This document shows, piece by piece, positions 28,073 to 36,473 of a DNA stretch of 64,000 nucleotides. Position numbers and translations under genes: made by a program. Each line of letters starts with the position of its first letter. Positions within the stretch are counted from its first letter, which is position 1. The notes beneath the pieces were generated by a model. The model had not been told where the DNA came from and ran no database searches. It was given only the letters and a program-made list of their open reading frames with translations. The stretch is from contig JAXMHQ010000025.1 of the NCBI GenBank assembly GCA_046346665.1, positions 1 to 64,000 on the forward strand, in the 5' to 3' direction. Origin of the DNA: JAXMHQ01 sp046346665 (GTDB taxonomy: Bacteria > Verrucomicrobiota > Verrucomicrobiia > Limisphaerales > JAXMHQ01).

Positions 28073-28197
28073 CCGCAATCTGACGATTGCGGCTACAGGA
28101 GATGGAGACTCGTGACCTCGTCTCCTACGGAAAGGAGGGGATCCGCAATCTCACGATTACGGCTACGGCGGGACCGCCATCCGACGACTGAGGCTAC
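28073..28197 (-). repeat. Cluster of three GTAG-headed REP-like hairpins plus one GGAGAC hairpin
   Basis: Minus-strand GTAG-headed hairpins lie at 28073-28096 (stem CCGCAATC/GATTGCGG), 28143-28166 (one stem mismatch) and 28174-28197 (diverged, CCGCCATC). Between them, 28104-28125 holds GGAGAC / GTCTCC. The hairpins fill the 196 bp gap before tilS. Confidence 0.75.
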
Positions 28198-28253
28198 GGT
28201 CGCGCCTGCGTGGTGGAACTTTACTCGAGGGGGGATGAATTCTAGCATCGGGC

Positions 28254-29639
28254 GTGCATCCAGTTGCCGCAAAGATTCGCCGCGCGCTCGACGAGCGTGA
28301 TTTGCTGCCGCGCGGGGCGGGGGTGCTGGTGGGGGTTTCGGGCGGCCTGGATTCCACGGTGCTGCTGCACTTGCTCGCGGAACTGGCTCCCCGTTACGGC
28401 TGGAAATTGGCGGCGGCGCATTTGAATCATGGCTTGCGCGGCCGCAGCAGCGACGCTGACGAGCGATTCGTTTGTGCGCAGGCCCGCAAACTCGGGATCG
28501 AGGTTGTTTCGGAGACGATCGATGCGGGGTTGGCTGCGAGGCGGCTGCGCGTTTCCATTGAGATGGCGGGCCGGCGGTTGCGGCATGAATTTCTGGCGCG
28601 CACGGCCGCGCGGCTGGGGATCCGGCACGTGGCGCTGGCGCATCATGCGGATGACCGGGTTGAATTGTTTTTCCTGCGGCTTTTTCGCGGCAGCGGTCCG
28701 GAGGGGCTGGCGGGGCTCAAATGGACAAGCCCGTCGCCGGCGGAGCCGAAGATCCGGCTGGTGCGGCCGCTGCTGGAGGTGGCGAAATCGGACTTGCGAG
28801 AATATGCGCGCGACGAGGGCATCCGGTTTCGGAACGACCGGAGCAATGAGGATCGAGGCATCGCGCGAAACCGGATTCGGGGTGAGCTGCTGCCGTTGCT
28901 GAGGAAGCATTACGCTCCGGCGATTGACCGGGTGGTGTTACGGACGGTGGAGCTGTGCGCGGCGGAGTCGGCCCTGGCGATGCGGCTTGCGGCCGAGTGG
29001 TTGTTTGCGAAGAAGCGGGCTGTGCCGTTCGGGGAGCTTGACCTCGCCGTTCAGCGCCGGTGCATTCAGATTCAGTTGTTCAGGCTGGGAGTGGAGCCGG
29101 GGTTTGAACTGACCGAGGAGTTGAGGCTGGCGCGGGCGGGGAAAGCGGTTCGAGGTCCGAAAGGCGTGGTGCTGCGGATTCGGTCCGGGGAAGTCAGCCG
29201 GGTGGATGGCGGCGCGGGCGAGGGGGGTGAGGCATTTGCGGAGGATGAGAAGGCGGAGATCCGGTTGGGAACCGCGAAGTCCGGGCGGGGCCGGTTTGGG
29301 GGCCTGGAATTTTCCTGGGGGTTGTCGAAGGGGCGGGTTTTGCCGCGGGGAAGGGCAGGTTTTGAGGAGTATTTTGATGCGGACGAAGTGGGTCGGAGGT
29401 TGATTTTGAGGCACTGGCGGAGGGGGACCGGTTTCAGCCTATTCGGGACGCGGGGGCCTGTGAAGGTGCAGGATTTGTTGGTGAACGCCCGGATTCCGCG
29501 AGCTCAAAGGCATCGGCTGGTGATGCTTACGACGGGTGGCGGGGAGATCGTTTGGATCCAGGGGCTGCGGATTTCGGAACGATTCAAGCTTACAGATCGC
29601 ACGAATCGCCGCTTGCAATGGCGATGGAAGCAGCTTTAA
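28254..29639 (+). CDS. tilS: tRNA(Ile)-lysidine synthetase
   Basis: 461 residues with a GTG start at 28254. The PP-loop SGGLDSTVLLHLLA (~29-42) binds ATP. AAAHLNHGLRGRSSDADERF, ALAHHADDRVELFFLRLFRG and RNDRSNEDRGIARNRIRGEL are the remaining TilS N-domain motifs. The C-terminal domain (LRHWRRGTGFSLFGTRGPVK, VQDLLVNARIPRAQRHRLVM) matches the TilS C-terminal tRNA-recognition domain. The enzyme makes lysidine at C34 of tRNA-Ile(CAU), so AUA is read as Ile; it is essential. tilS immediately before ftsH, as here (54 bp gap), is a widely conserved gene order. Confidence 0.95.
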   Translation: MHPVAAKIRRALDERDLLPRGAGVLVGVSGGLDSTVLLHLLAELAPRYGWKLAAAHLNHGLRGRSSDADERFVCAQARKLGIEVVSETIDAGLAARRLRVSIEMAGRRLRHEFLARTAARLGIRHVALAHHADDRVELFFLRLFRGSGPEGLAGLKWTSPSPAEPKIRLVRPLLEVAKSDLREYARDEGIRFRNDRSNEDRGIARNRIRGELLPLLRKHYAPAIDRVVLRTVELCAAESALAMRLAAEWLFAKKRAVPFGELDLAVQRRCIQIQLFRLGVEPGFELTEELRLARAGKAVRGPKGVVLRIRSGEVSRVDGGAGEGGEAFAEDEKAEIRLGTAKSGRGRFGGLEFSWGLSKGRVLPRGRAGFEEYFDADEVGRRLILRHWRRGTGFSLFGTRGPVKVQDLLVNARIPRAQRHRLVMLTTGGGEIVWIQGLRISERFKLTDRTNRRLQWRWKQL

Positions 29640-29693
29640 TTCCGTGGGTTGCTGCTCTGAAACACCCGTGCTAACTTGGCAAACCCGAATCGC

Positions 29694-31730
29694 ATGGCTG
29701 ACGACAATAATAAGTATAGCGACGACGACAAGAACCAGAAGCGTGGCGGTGAGATGAAGATTCCGCCGCGGACGTGGATTGTCTGGATAGCCATTATTGG
29801 TGGTGTGCTGATGCTGGTGATGCTGAAGAACCGGGTGGAGCGCGAGCCGGGGTTGATATCGAGTTACGAGCTGAACCGGAAGCTGGATTCGAATTTGGTT
29901 GCGGAGGTCCAGTTGAATTACAACCCGCAATCCCCGCTGGTGGCGGAGATCACGGGGTCGTATTACCGGTCGGACGAGAAGGGGCAGGCGCTGAAGGCCG
30001 AGCCGACGATACCGTTTCGGGCGAAGACATTTTTGACGGACAAGGTGCAGGACCGGCTGGTGGACCAGCCGAGTTTCCAGGTTCACGAGCCGAACCAGAT
30101 TTTGCTAAGCGTGATCTGGAGCGTGCTGCCGATCGTGGTGATTGCGGCGTTCATCTGGTTCTTTTTCATCCGGCAGATCAAGATGGCGGGGAAGGGCGCG
30201 TTGAGCTTTGGAAAGAGCAAGGCGCGGCTGCTGGCGAAGGAGCGGAACAAGACCACGTTCAAGGATGTGGCGGGAATTGACGAGGCGATCGACGAGGTGT
30301 CGGAGCTGGTGGAATTCCTGAAGGATCCCAAGAAATTTCAACGGTTGGGCGGGCGCATACCGAAGGGCGTGCTGATGGTGGGGCCTCCGGGCACGGGCAA
30401 GACGCTGCTGGCGAAGGCGATTGCCGGCGAAGCCGACGCGGCGTTTTTCAGCATCAGCGGTTCCGATTTTGTGGAGATGTTTGTGGGCGTGGGTGCGAGC
30501 CGCGTGCGCGACATGTTTGAGCAGGCCCGCAAGAACACGCCGTGCCTGATTTTCATCGATGAAATCGACGCGGTCGGACGGAGCCGCGGTCACGGACTGG
30601 GCGGCGGGAACGACGAGCGCGAGCAGACGTTGAACGCGTTGCTGGTGGAGATGGACGGTTTTGACACCCAGGAAGGGATCATCATTATTGCGGCGACCAA
30701 CCGGCCCGACGTGCTGGATCCGGCGTTGCTGCGGCCCGGCCGATTTGACCGCCAGATCACGGTGAACCTGCCCGATGTGCGGGGCCGCGAGGCGATTCTC
30801 AAGGTGCACGCGAAGAATGTGAAGCTGGCCCCGGCGGTGGATTTGTCGGTCATTGCGCGCGGCACACCCGGTTATTCCGGCGCGGAGCTGGCGAACCTGT
30901 TGAACGAGGCGGCGCTGCTGGCGGCGAGCACGAACAAGAAGGCCGTCGGCATGGAGGAGCTCGAGGAGGCGCGCGACAAGGTGCGCTGGGGACGCGAGCG
31001 CCGCAGCCTTGCCATGACGGACGAGGACAAGAAGTTTACGGCCTGGCACGAAGCCGGCCATGCGCTGGTGAACGTGATTTTGGAACACACGCACCCGCTG
31101 CACAAGGTGACCATCATCCCGCGCGGTCAATCGCTCGGATCCACCATGTCGCTGCCCAAGACCGACGTGCTGAACCGGCGCCGCAAGGAGATGCTGGACA
31201 TGCTGGCCGTCATGATGGCGGGACGCATCGCGGAGGAGATTGTTTCCGGCGACATTTCGACAGGCGCGGCCGGCGACATTCAGCAGGCCACCTCGATGGC
31301 CCGGGCGATGGTGATGCAATGGGGCATGAGCGACAAGGTCGGCATGGTGCAATACGGCGACGATGACGAGTATATTTTCCTAGGGCGCGAAATGGGCCGG
31401 TCGAAGGTCTACAGCGAATTCACCGCGCAGGAGATCGACGGCGAAGTGAAGCGGATCATCGACGAGCAATACAAGGTTGCGAAGGACCTGATCACGACGA
31501 ACCTGGACAAGCTGCAATTGATTGCCGAATCGCTGCTCGAGTACGAGACGCTGGACGGCTCGCAAGTGGAGGAGATTGTTCGGACCGGCAAGTTCACGCC
31601 GCCGACGCCTACCCCGCATGTGGATCCGCCGCACGGCGCTCCCGCGGGGACCCCGTTGCCGGAGCATCCGGGCAAGCCTTCCACGCCCAAGCTGCCGGGG
31701 CTCGGTTCGCCCGCACCCGCGCCGGTCTGA
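29694..31730 (+). CDS. ftsH: ATP-dependent zinc metalloprotease FtsH
   Basis: 678 residues from the ATG at 29694. Two membrane segments (WIVWIAIIGGVLMLVML; VIWSVLPIVVIAAFIWFFF) flank a periplasmic domain. The AAA module has Walker A GPPGTGKT (~229), Walker B FIDEIDAVGR (~286) and the second region of homology NRPDVLDPALLRPGRFDR. The M41 protease domain has HEAGH (~452). A Pro-rich tail (PPTPTPHVDPPHGAPAGTPL) ends the protein. It degrades misfolded membrane proteins and short-lived regulators at the cytoplasmic membrane. It probably shares a transcript with tilS. All catalytic motifs are intact. Confidence 0.97.
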   Translation: MADDNNKYSDDDKNQKRGGEMKIPPRTWIVWIAIIGGVLMLVMLKNRVEREPGLISSYELNRKLDSNLVAEVQLNYNPQSPLVAEITGSYYRSDEKGQALKAEPTIPFRAKTFLTDKVQDRLVDQPSFQVHEPNQILLSVIWSVLPIVVIAAFIWFFFIRQIKMAGKGALSFGKSKARLLAKERNKTTFKDVAGIDEAIDEVSELVEFLKDPKKFQRLGGRIPKGVLMVGPPGTGKTLLAKAIAGEADAAFFSISGSDFVEMFVGVGASRVRDMFEQARKNTPCLIFIDEIDAVGRSRGHGLGGGNDEREQTLNALLVEMDGFDTQEGIIIIAATNRPDVLDPALLRPGRFDRQITVNLPDVRGREAILKVHAKNVKLAPAVDLSVIARGTPGYSGAELANLLNEAALLAASTNKKAVGMEELEEARDKVRWGRERRSLAMTDEDKKFTAWHEAGHALVNVILEHTHPLHKVTIIPRGQSLGSTMSLPKTDVLNRRRKEMLDMLAVMMAGRIAEEIVSGDISTGAAGDIQQATSMARAMVMQWGMSDKVGMVQYGDDDEYIFLGREMGRSKVYSEFTAQEIDGEVKRIIDEQYKVAKDLITTNLDKLQLIAESLLEYETLDGSQVEEIVRTGKFTPPTPTPHVDPPHGAPAGTPLPEHPGKPSTPKLPGLGSPAPAPV

Positions 31731-31751
31731 ACTAATTCCGATTTGCCGGGA

Positions 31752-32630
31752 TTACTGGACCGTCTCGACCCGCCAATAGCCCGGCTTGTCGAAGACCTCG
31801 ACATGGACCGAATTGGTTGATTCGGTCCCGATGAACGGTTTCCCGTAATCCGTCCAGCTCTTGCCGTCGAAGGAGTGCTGCAATTGATAGTTCTGGCCGG
31901 GCTGCAGCCGGCCGCAGTCCAGTTCCATCGTCTTCACCGGCTTCTGGCAGTCGAACGCGAACAGGCCGTAAACCTCATTGGTGTCGAGCGCGCGATTGAA
32001 AATGCGCACGTCGTCGATCATGCCGAAGAAGCCCGATTGGTCGGGCGCCGCGCCGATGTAATAGCTTCCAGAAGCGGCATTTTTCAGGTTTTTCGGCAGC
32101 GGGTTCACCTGGGCGAGGACGCCGTTTGTGTAGTAGCACTGGTTGGTCCGATCCAGTGTCGTGACGACGTGAATCCACCGCCGTGCCGGCAGCCGGGTGG
32201 AGCCCAGTCCGTCCTGGCCGATTGCAAGCTTCCATCCTTCCTGGCTGCCTTTCATCTGGCCCGCGATCCATTCCGGATCCACGTTGTGCACGCGGAAAAT
32301 CCAGGCGCTCACCGTCAATCCTTTTGCGGGCTGCCACTCGAGGTCGGGGGACGGCTGGATCTGGACATAGGAGGTTCCCGTGAAATCCAGGCAGCCGTTC
32401 GTCACGCCAAACCGGTCCCGGGCGGGAGCGGTTCCAAGCATGATGCCGTCATGGCCGTTCCCGGTGAAATCGATGGCGTTGCCGCTGAGGGAATAAAACG
32501 CCACCATGCCGGCGTCCCGGGCGGCGCCGTCGACTGCCTGGCTGGCGGCGGCCGGCGCGCTCGCGGCGGGAATACAGCCGAGCAAAATAAATGCGAGGAG
32601 CGAGTGGGGGAAACAATTCTTCATGTTCAT
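31752..32630 (-). CDS. Secreted LamG/concanavalin-like domain protein
   Basis: 292 residues from the ATG at 32630; the sequence before it in frame is not signal-like. Signal peptide MNMKNCFPHSLLAFILLGC, then ...AASAPAAASQ. The LamG-like fold is indicated by MVAFYSLSGNAIDFTGNGHD, YVQIQPSPDLEW, LTVSAWIF, WIHVVTTLDRTNQCYYTNG and MIDDVRIFNRALDTNEVYGL, the classic 'D-D-V-R-I-Y-N-R-A-L' ending. The last ~60 residues form a small beta module (GQNYQLQHSFDGKSWTDYG) common in this phylum. Likely carbohydrate- or surface-binding. Convergent with ftsH; only 21 bp separate the stops. Confidence 0.85.
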   Translation of the reverse strand: MNMKNCFPHSLLAFILLGCIPAASAPAAASQAVDGAARDAGMVAFYSLSGNAIDFTGNGHDGIMLGTAPARDRFGVTNGCLDFTGTSYVQIQPSPDLEWQPAKGLTVSAWIFRVHNVDPEWIAGQMKGSQEGWKLAIGQDGLGSTRLPARRWIHVVTTLDRTNQCYYTNGVLAQVNPLPKNLKNAASGSYYIGAAPDQSGFFGMIDDVRIFNRALDTNEVYGLFAFDCQKPVKTMELDCGRLQPGQNYQLQHSFDGKSWTDYGKPFIGTESTNSVHVEVFDKPGYWRVETVQ

Positions 32631-32693
32631 ACGGCAGCTCGTCAATTTGCGGTTCGGCCGAGGATAGAACACGGACCGGCTCGCGGGATCAAG

Positions 32694-34139
32694 TCAAAAG
32701 CCCCGACTGTCTGATCGCCCGGCCGGCTCCTGTCCATTCCGGTTCCCGGAATTCTCCGACAGCAGCCAGCCCAGCAGCAGAAAGGCAGTCCACGCCATGG
32801 CGGGAATGTAGAGGCTGAATTCGCCAAGTCCCTGAAGGAACCATCCCAGCACACCCAGAAAAACCGCGGCCCGCTCCCGGTCCGGCGATCCCCACGCGCG
32901 CCGTCCGGCCCAGGCCAGCGCCGCAAGAATCCAGGCCAGGTAGAGCAGGCCGCCCGGCACGCCGGAGTCGCAGAATTGTTCGAGGTAATCATTGTGGACC
33001 AGGCGGGCCATTTCCGATTCGGGCGATTTCATGGCGGCGTAGGGCAATTGGAACGTACCGGGTCCGGTGCCTTGCCAGGGATGTTGCCGGGTGATGGTTG
33101 CCGCGGCGCGCCAGTAATCCAGGCGCGCGCTGGCGCTGGTGGCGCCCGTGGCGAAGTAATGATGAAACCGCACTGCGAAAACGCCGCCGCCCGCGAGGAG
33201 CACCGCGGCCACGAGCGCCCATTTCGCCCGCCGCGGCCAGGGAAATCGAAGCGCCGCCAGGCTGAGCAGCAGCACCGCGACCAGCCAGCCGAGTTTGGAT
33301 CCCGTCCAGACCAGGACCAATCCCAGGAGCGCCGCGGTCATGGCGATGGCGGCGGCGCGAGTGGCGGGCCGGAACCGGCGGGTGGACTCCCAGGCGAGCA
33401 CCCAGGCGGCCGGTCCCAGGAGGAGGACGATTCCGGCCAGTGTGTTTGGATACATCAGGGTGCCGTGAACGCGCGCCTTGTTGTACTTGGCGAGGATGAC
33501 CGGGTTGACGATCTCCGCGCCGTTCGTGGTGACGATCGTTCCGTCCGCGCGCAGTTCGGCCATGAGGGCGGGGGTGAAATTCGTCCAGCCGCCCTGTTGT
33601 CCCTCGATCAACGCTTTGCGTTCCTGCGGGAATTCGACGAGGCGCTGGTGCGCAGCCTTGACGAGGCAGAAACCGAATCCTGCGAGCACGCCGATCATCA
33701 GGGCATGCCAGGCGCGCCGCGGAAAAATGAGGCATGCGCCGGCGAAATAGAATCCCACGCAAGCCATCCATTGGAGAAGCGTGATCCCGGTGAGTGATGC
33801 ATCGAGGGTTCCGATTCCGGCGACGACCTGCCAGCCGAGCCACGCCAGCGGCAGGGCGGCCAGGGCAATTGCGGGCATCCGTTGGGCGCGTTGGGTCAGC
33901 GCGAGTGCGAGGGCGGCGATTCCGAGGGGCAGCAGCAGCCGGAACGCCCAGTGCAGCGGCCACGGGTAAAGCCAGAGTTCCAGAAGATCGTTAGGCGGCG
34001 GGATGCGGCGGTCGAGGATGACGGGGTTGCCGAACTTGAGGATGGAGAGGCCGAGCAGCAGCCCGGCGCCGGCGGCGAACGCGAGCCGGAGCCGGTCGCT
34101 GGATTCCGCTGGTCGGGGCCGGGTGGAAGGGGAGGTCAT
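32694..34139 (-). CDS. O-antigen ligase/polymerase-like membrane protein (Wzy_C type)
   Basis: 481 residues with about ten hydrophobic segments. A large loop (~170-225) is followed by GTLMYPNTLAGIVLLLGPAA and LVWTGSKLGWLVAVLLLSLA, matching the 'Y-P-N-x-L-A' and 'S-R-G-x-x-x-A' motifs of O-antigen ligases. A second periplasmic loop carries ARLDYWRAAATITRQHPWQG and TGPGTFQLPYA, then ESEMARLVHNDYLEQFCDSG, the conserved 'H-N-x-x-L-x-x-x-x-E-x-G' region (here C-D-S-G). Such proteins transfer or polymerise lipid-linked glycans at the periplasmic face. No other polysaccharide genes flank it, so the glycan is unknown. It lies 36 bp from holB and may be cotranscribed. Confidence 0.85.
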   Translation of the reverse strand: MTSPSTRPRPAESSDRLRLAFAAGAGLLLGLSILKFGNPVILDRRIPPPNDLLELWLYPWPLHWAFRLLLPLGIAALALALTQRAQRMPAIALAALPLAWLGWQVVAGIGTLDASLTGITLLQWMACVGFYFAGACLIFPRRAWHALMIGVLAGFGFCLVKAAHQRLVEFPQERKALIEGQQGGWTNFTPALMAELRADGTIVTTNGAEIVNPVILAKYNKARVHGTLMYPNTLAGIVLLLGPAAWVLAWESTRRFRPATRAAAIAMTAALLGLVLVWTGSKLGWLVAVLLLSLAALRFPWPRRAKWALVAAVLLAGGGVFAVRFHHYFATGATSASARLDYWRAAATITRQHPWQGTGPGTFQLPYAAMKSPESEMARLVHNDYLEQFCDSGVPGGLLYLAWILAALAWAGRRAWGSPDRERAAVFLGVLGWFLQGLGEFSLYIPAMAWTAFLLLGWLLSENSGNRNGQEPAGRSDSRGF

Positions 34140-34175
34140 GCGGGCGTCCTGGTCGGGGCCAGGTGCGGCGGCGGT

Positions 34176-35201
34176 TCAGAGGTGGAGTTTGAGCAGACCC
34201 ACCTCGAGGGCGAGCGCCTCCTGGACGTTGGTGTGCAGCGATCGCTGTGTGGATTCGAGGATGTCCAGGTTTTCGAGCGCGGCGGCGGGCGTGAGCCGCG
34301 CGGCCAGCCGCCCGGTGCCGGGCAGTTCGGGAAATTCCAGCAGGCCGCCCGCGGCGCCGAGCGATTGAATCCAGACATCGCGCAGCCAGCGCTGCAGCAG
34401 CGCGAGGAGGTCGGACCGCTGCCGGCGGTATTCGGCTTCGATGGCGGCCGCGAGTTCGTCCTCCCATCGTTCGCGCAGCCCGGGTTCCACGTCGTCGTGC
34501 TGCTCGATCGGGGAGCGCGCGCTGAGGGTTTCCTCGGTGGCGGACTTGATGGCGGTCAGCTGCTGCAGCAGGGAATCGAGCAGGCGGTAACGGCTGAGCA
34601 GGCTCCGGTGCTCGGCCGCGGCCTGCTCGCTGAACAGTTTGAGCCAATCCATTTCCGCCGGGACGGGTTTCCGGCTGCCGCCGCCGAAACTCAACCGCAG
34701 GCAGCGCGACAGGATTGTTTCCAGCAGGCGCTGCGGATCGGTGCTCAGCAGGATCAGCACGGAACCGGGCGGAGGTTCCTCCAGGGTTTTCAAAAAGGCG
34801 TTCGCCGCGGCCGCGTTCATCCGGTCGGCCCCGGCCACGATGGCCACCTTGTATTCGGCTTCGGTGGCTTTGAGATGGATTTGCTGCATCAGGTCGCGCA
34901 CCTGGTCGATGGTGATGACGCGCGACTTGGATTCGGGGCGGATCCAGTGGAGGTCCGGCATGTTGCCCGAGGAAAATTTTCGGCAATGGCTGCAGGTTTC
35001 GCAGCAGTCAATGGCTTTGCCGTCGGCGCCGCGCACCGGTTGAAGGCAGTTCAACGTGCGGGCGAGGGTGCCGGCGACGGTCTCGAGTTCAGCCGCGTCC
35101 GGCCCGCTGAACAGGTAGGCGTGGGCAAGTCGTCCGTGTTCCAGCGAGCGCTGAAGCAGGCGCACCACCGATTGCTGGCCGGGAATGTCTTTGAATGCCA
35201 T
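34176..35201 (-). CDS. holB: DNA polymerase III delta' subunit
   Basis: 341 residues. MAFKDIPGQQSVVRLLQRSL with RLAHAYLFSGP is the delta'/gamma N-terminus (the Walker A is degenerate, as is usual for delta'). The zinc-binding cysteines are CCETCSHC. ITIDQVRDLMQQIHLKATEA, YKVAIVAGADRMNAAAANAF and LKTLEEPPPGSVLILLSTDP are clamp-loader sensor regions, and the SRC motif follows (LETILSRCLRL). It is part of the clamp loader that opens the beta clamp during replication. A downstream O-antigen ligase-like gene lies on the same strand. Confidence 0.93.
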   Translation of the reverse strand: MAFKDIPGQQSVVRLLQRSLEHGRLAHAYLFSGPDAAELETVAGTLARTLNCLQPVRGADGKAIDCCETCSHCRKFSSGNMPDLHWIRPESKSRVITIDQVRDLMQQIHLKATEAEYKVAIVAGADRMNAAAANAFLKTLEEPPPGSVLILLSTDPQRLLETILSRCLRLSFGGGSRKPVPAEMDWLKLFSEQAAAEHRSLLSRYRLLDSLLQQLTAIKSATEETLSARSPIEQHDDVEPGLRERWEDELAAAIEAEYRRQRSDLLALLQRWLRDVWIQSLGAAGGLLEFPELPGTGRLAARLTPAAALENLDILESTQRSLHTNVQEALALEVGLLKLHL

Positions 35202-35310
35202 GGTCCGGGCAATATTCCTACCCGTTGCACGGGTTGAAAGGAAGCGAAAGAACTTGGATGGACCCGGTCGCGGGGGTAAAGTCCGGTCCGCACGTCAAAA
35301 TCAACGCCGC

Positions 35311-35751
35311 ATGAAAATCCTGTTTCTGAACGGACCCAACCTGAACCTGCTGGGTCAGCGCGAGCCGGAAGTTTACGGGCGGACGACGCTGGGGGACATT
35401 GAGCGGCAGGTCCAGGAGCGGGCGGCGAAGCTGGGGGTGGCCACGGAGTTCCGGCAATCGAACCAGGAGGGCGAATTGGTGGCCTGGATCCAGGAGGCAA
35501 AGGGCCGGTTCGACGTTATCGTTCTCAATGCGGCGGCTTATACCCATACAAGCATCGCCTTGCGCGACGCGATCTCGGCGGTCGGCGTCCCGACCATTGA
35601 GATCCATCTTTCGAACATTCATGCCCGGGAGGAATTCCGTCACAAATCCCTGATCGCACCGGTGTGCCGGGGTCAGATCTGCGGGTTTGGGGCGAATTCA
35701 TACGTTTTGGGGTTGGAAGCGGCGGTTAGCGTTAACGAAAGTGGAAAATAA
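35311..35751 (+). CDS. aroQ: 3-dehydroquinate dehydratase, type II
   Basis: 146 residues from the ATG at 35311. All type II motifs are present: LFLNGPNLNLLGQREPEVYG with the catalytic Tyr, FRQSNQEGELVAWI, VLNAAAYTHTSIALRDA, IEIHLSNIHAREEFRHKS with the catalytic His, and ICGFGANSY. The enzyme converts 3-dehydroquinate to 3-dehydroshikimate in the shikimate pathway. It is transcribed divergently from holB with ~110 bp between starts. aroQ next to accB-accC, as here, is a recurring order in several bacterial phyla. A weak stem (ACCCGT / ACGGGT, 35760-35786) follows the stop. Confidence 0.96.
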   Translation: MKILFLNGPNLNLLGQREPEVYGRTTLGDIERQVQERAAKLGVATEFRQSNQEGELVAWIQEAKGRFDVIVLNAAAYTHTSIALRDAISAVGVPTIEIHLSNIHAREEFRHKSLIAPVCRGQICGFGANSYVLGLEAAVSVNESGK

Positions 35752-35819
35752 GGTTTAAAACCCGTGTTTTTGTCAAAATTACGGGTGAAATCGCTGGTTT
35801 TTTTGCGGGCGTTTACTGC

Positions 35820-35848
35820 TTGACGCTCTTTGGCTGGCTGGATACTCT
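35820..35848 (+). promoter_or_regulatory. Possible sigma-70-type promoter for accB-accC
   Basis: TTGACG (35820-35825) and TACTCT (35843-35848) are spaced by 17 bases and lie about 105 bp before the accB start, in the 202 bp aroQ-accB gap. The -35 box is strong and the -10 weak. Inferred by eye only. Confidence 0.4.
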
Positions 35849-35953
35849 CAGGTCAATCGAGTTTAGTGTGGAAGCAGAGTCGAGTTTCGGCTGCTGCTTT
35901 TTTGCTTATAGAAGAATAGCCGTTTTGGGAACCGCCTTAATCGCATAACGTCT

Positions 35954-36415
35954 GTGGACCTTAAAGACATCAAAGCCATCATCGATCTGATGCGGAAAAA
36001 CTCCGTTTCGGAGTTTGAACTGGAGAAGCAGGACTTCAAGATCCGGCTGAAGCGAGGTCCCAACGGGGGTGGGGTGGCTTACGAGGAAAATCCCATGGTC
36101 GCCTATCTCCCCGCTCCGACCGCGCCCGCCGCCGCCCCGGCCGCCGCCGTCCCGGCACCCATCCCCGCCAGCGACGAGCAGGAGATCAAGTCGCCCATGA
36201 TCGGCACTTTTTACCGCGCTCCTTCCCCCGAATCCGGCCCTTATGTCGAGGTCGGGACCGAGGTGAACCCGGACACGGTGGTCTGCATCATCGAAGCGAT
36301 GAAGGTGATGAACGAGATCAAGGCCGAAGCCAAGGGCGTGGTCACGCAGGTCCTGGTAGAGAACGCCAAGCCGGTCGAGTACGGGCAACCCCTCTTCAAG
36401 ATCCGCCCGTCCTGA
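35954..36415 (+). CDS. accB: Biotin carboxyl carrier protein of acetyl-CoA carboxylase
   Basis: 153 residues with a GTG start at 35954 (DLKDIKAIIDLMRKNSVSEF is the normal AccB N-terminus). A Pro/Ala-rich linker (~50-72, APTAPAAAPAAAVPAPIPAS) leads to the biotinyl domain, with the attachment motif EAMKVMNEI (Lys near 117) and the 'thumb' region preceding it (MIGTFYRAPSPESGPYVEVG). BirA biotinylates this lysine and AccC then carboxylates the biotin for malonyl-CoA synthesis. accC follows after 58 bp, so the two are almost certainly one operon. Confidence 0.96.
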   Translation: MDLKDIKAIIDLMRKNSVSEFELEKQDFKIRLKRGPNGGGVAYEENPMVAYLPAPTAPAAAPAAAVPAPIPASDEQEIKSPMIGTFYRAPSPESGPYVEVGTEVNPDTVVCIIEAMKVMNEIKAEAKGVVTQVLVENAKPVEYGQPLFKIRPS

Positions 36416-36473
36416 GCGGCCCGCCGCACCGGACCCGATTCGAGTCATCAGCAGTGAACAGCTTCTAACCGGC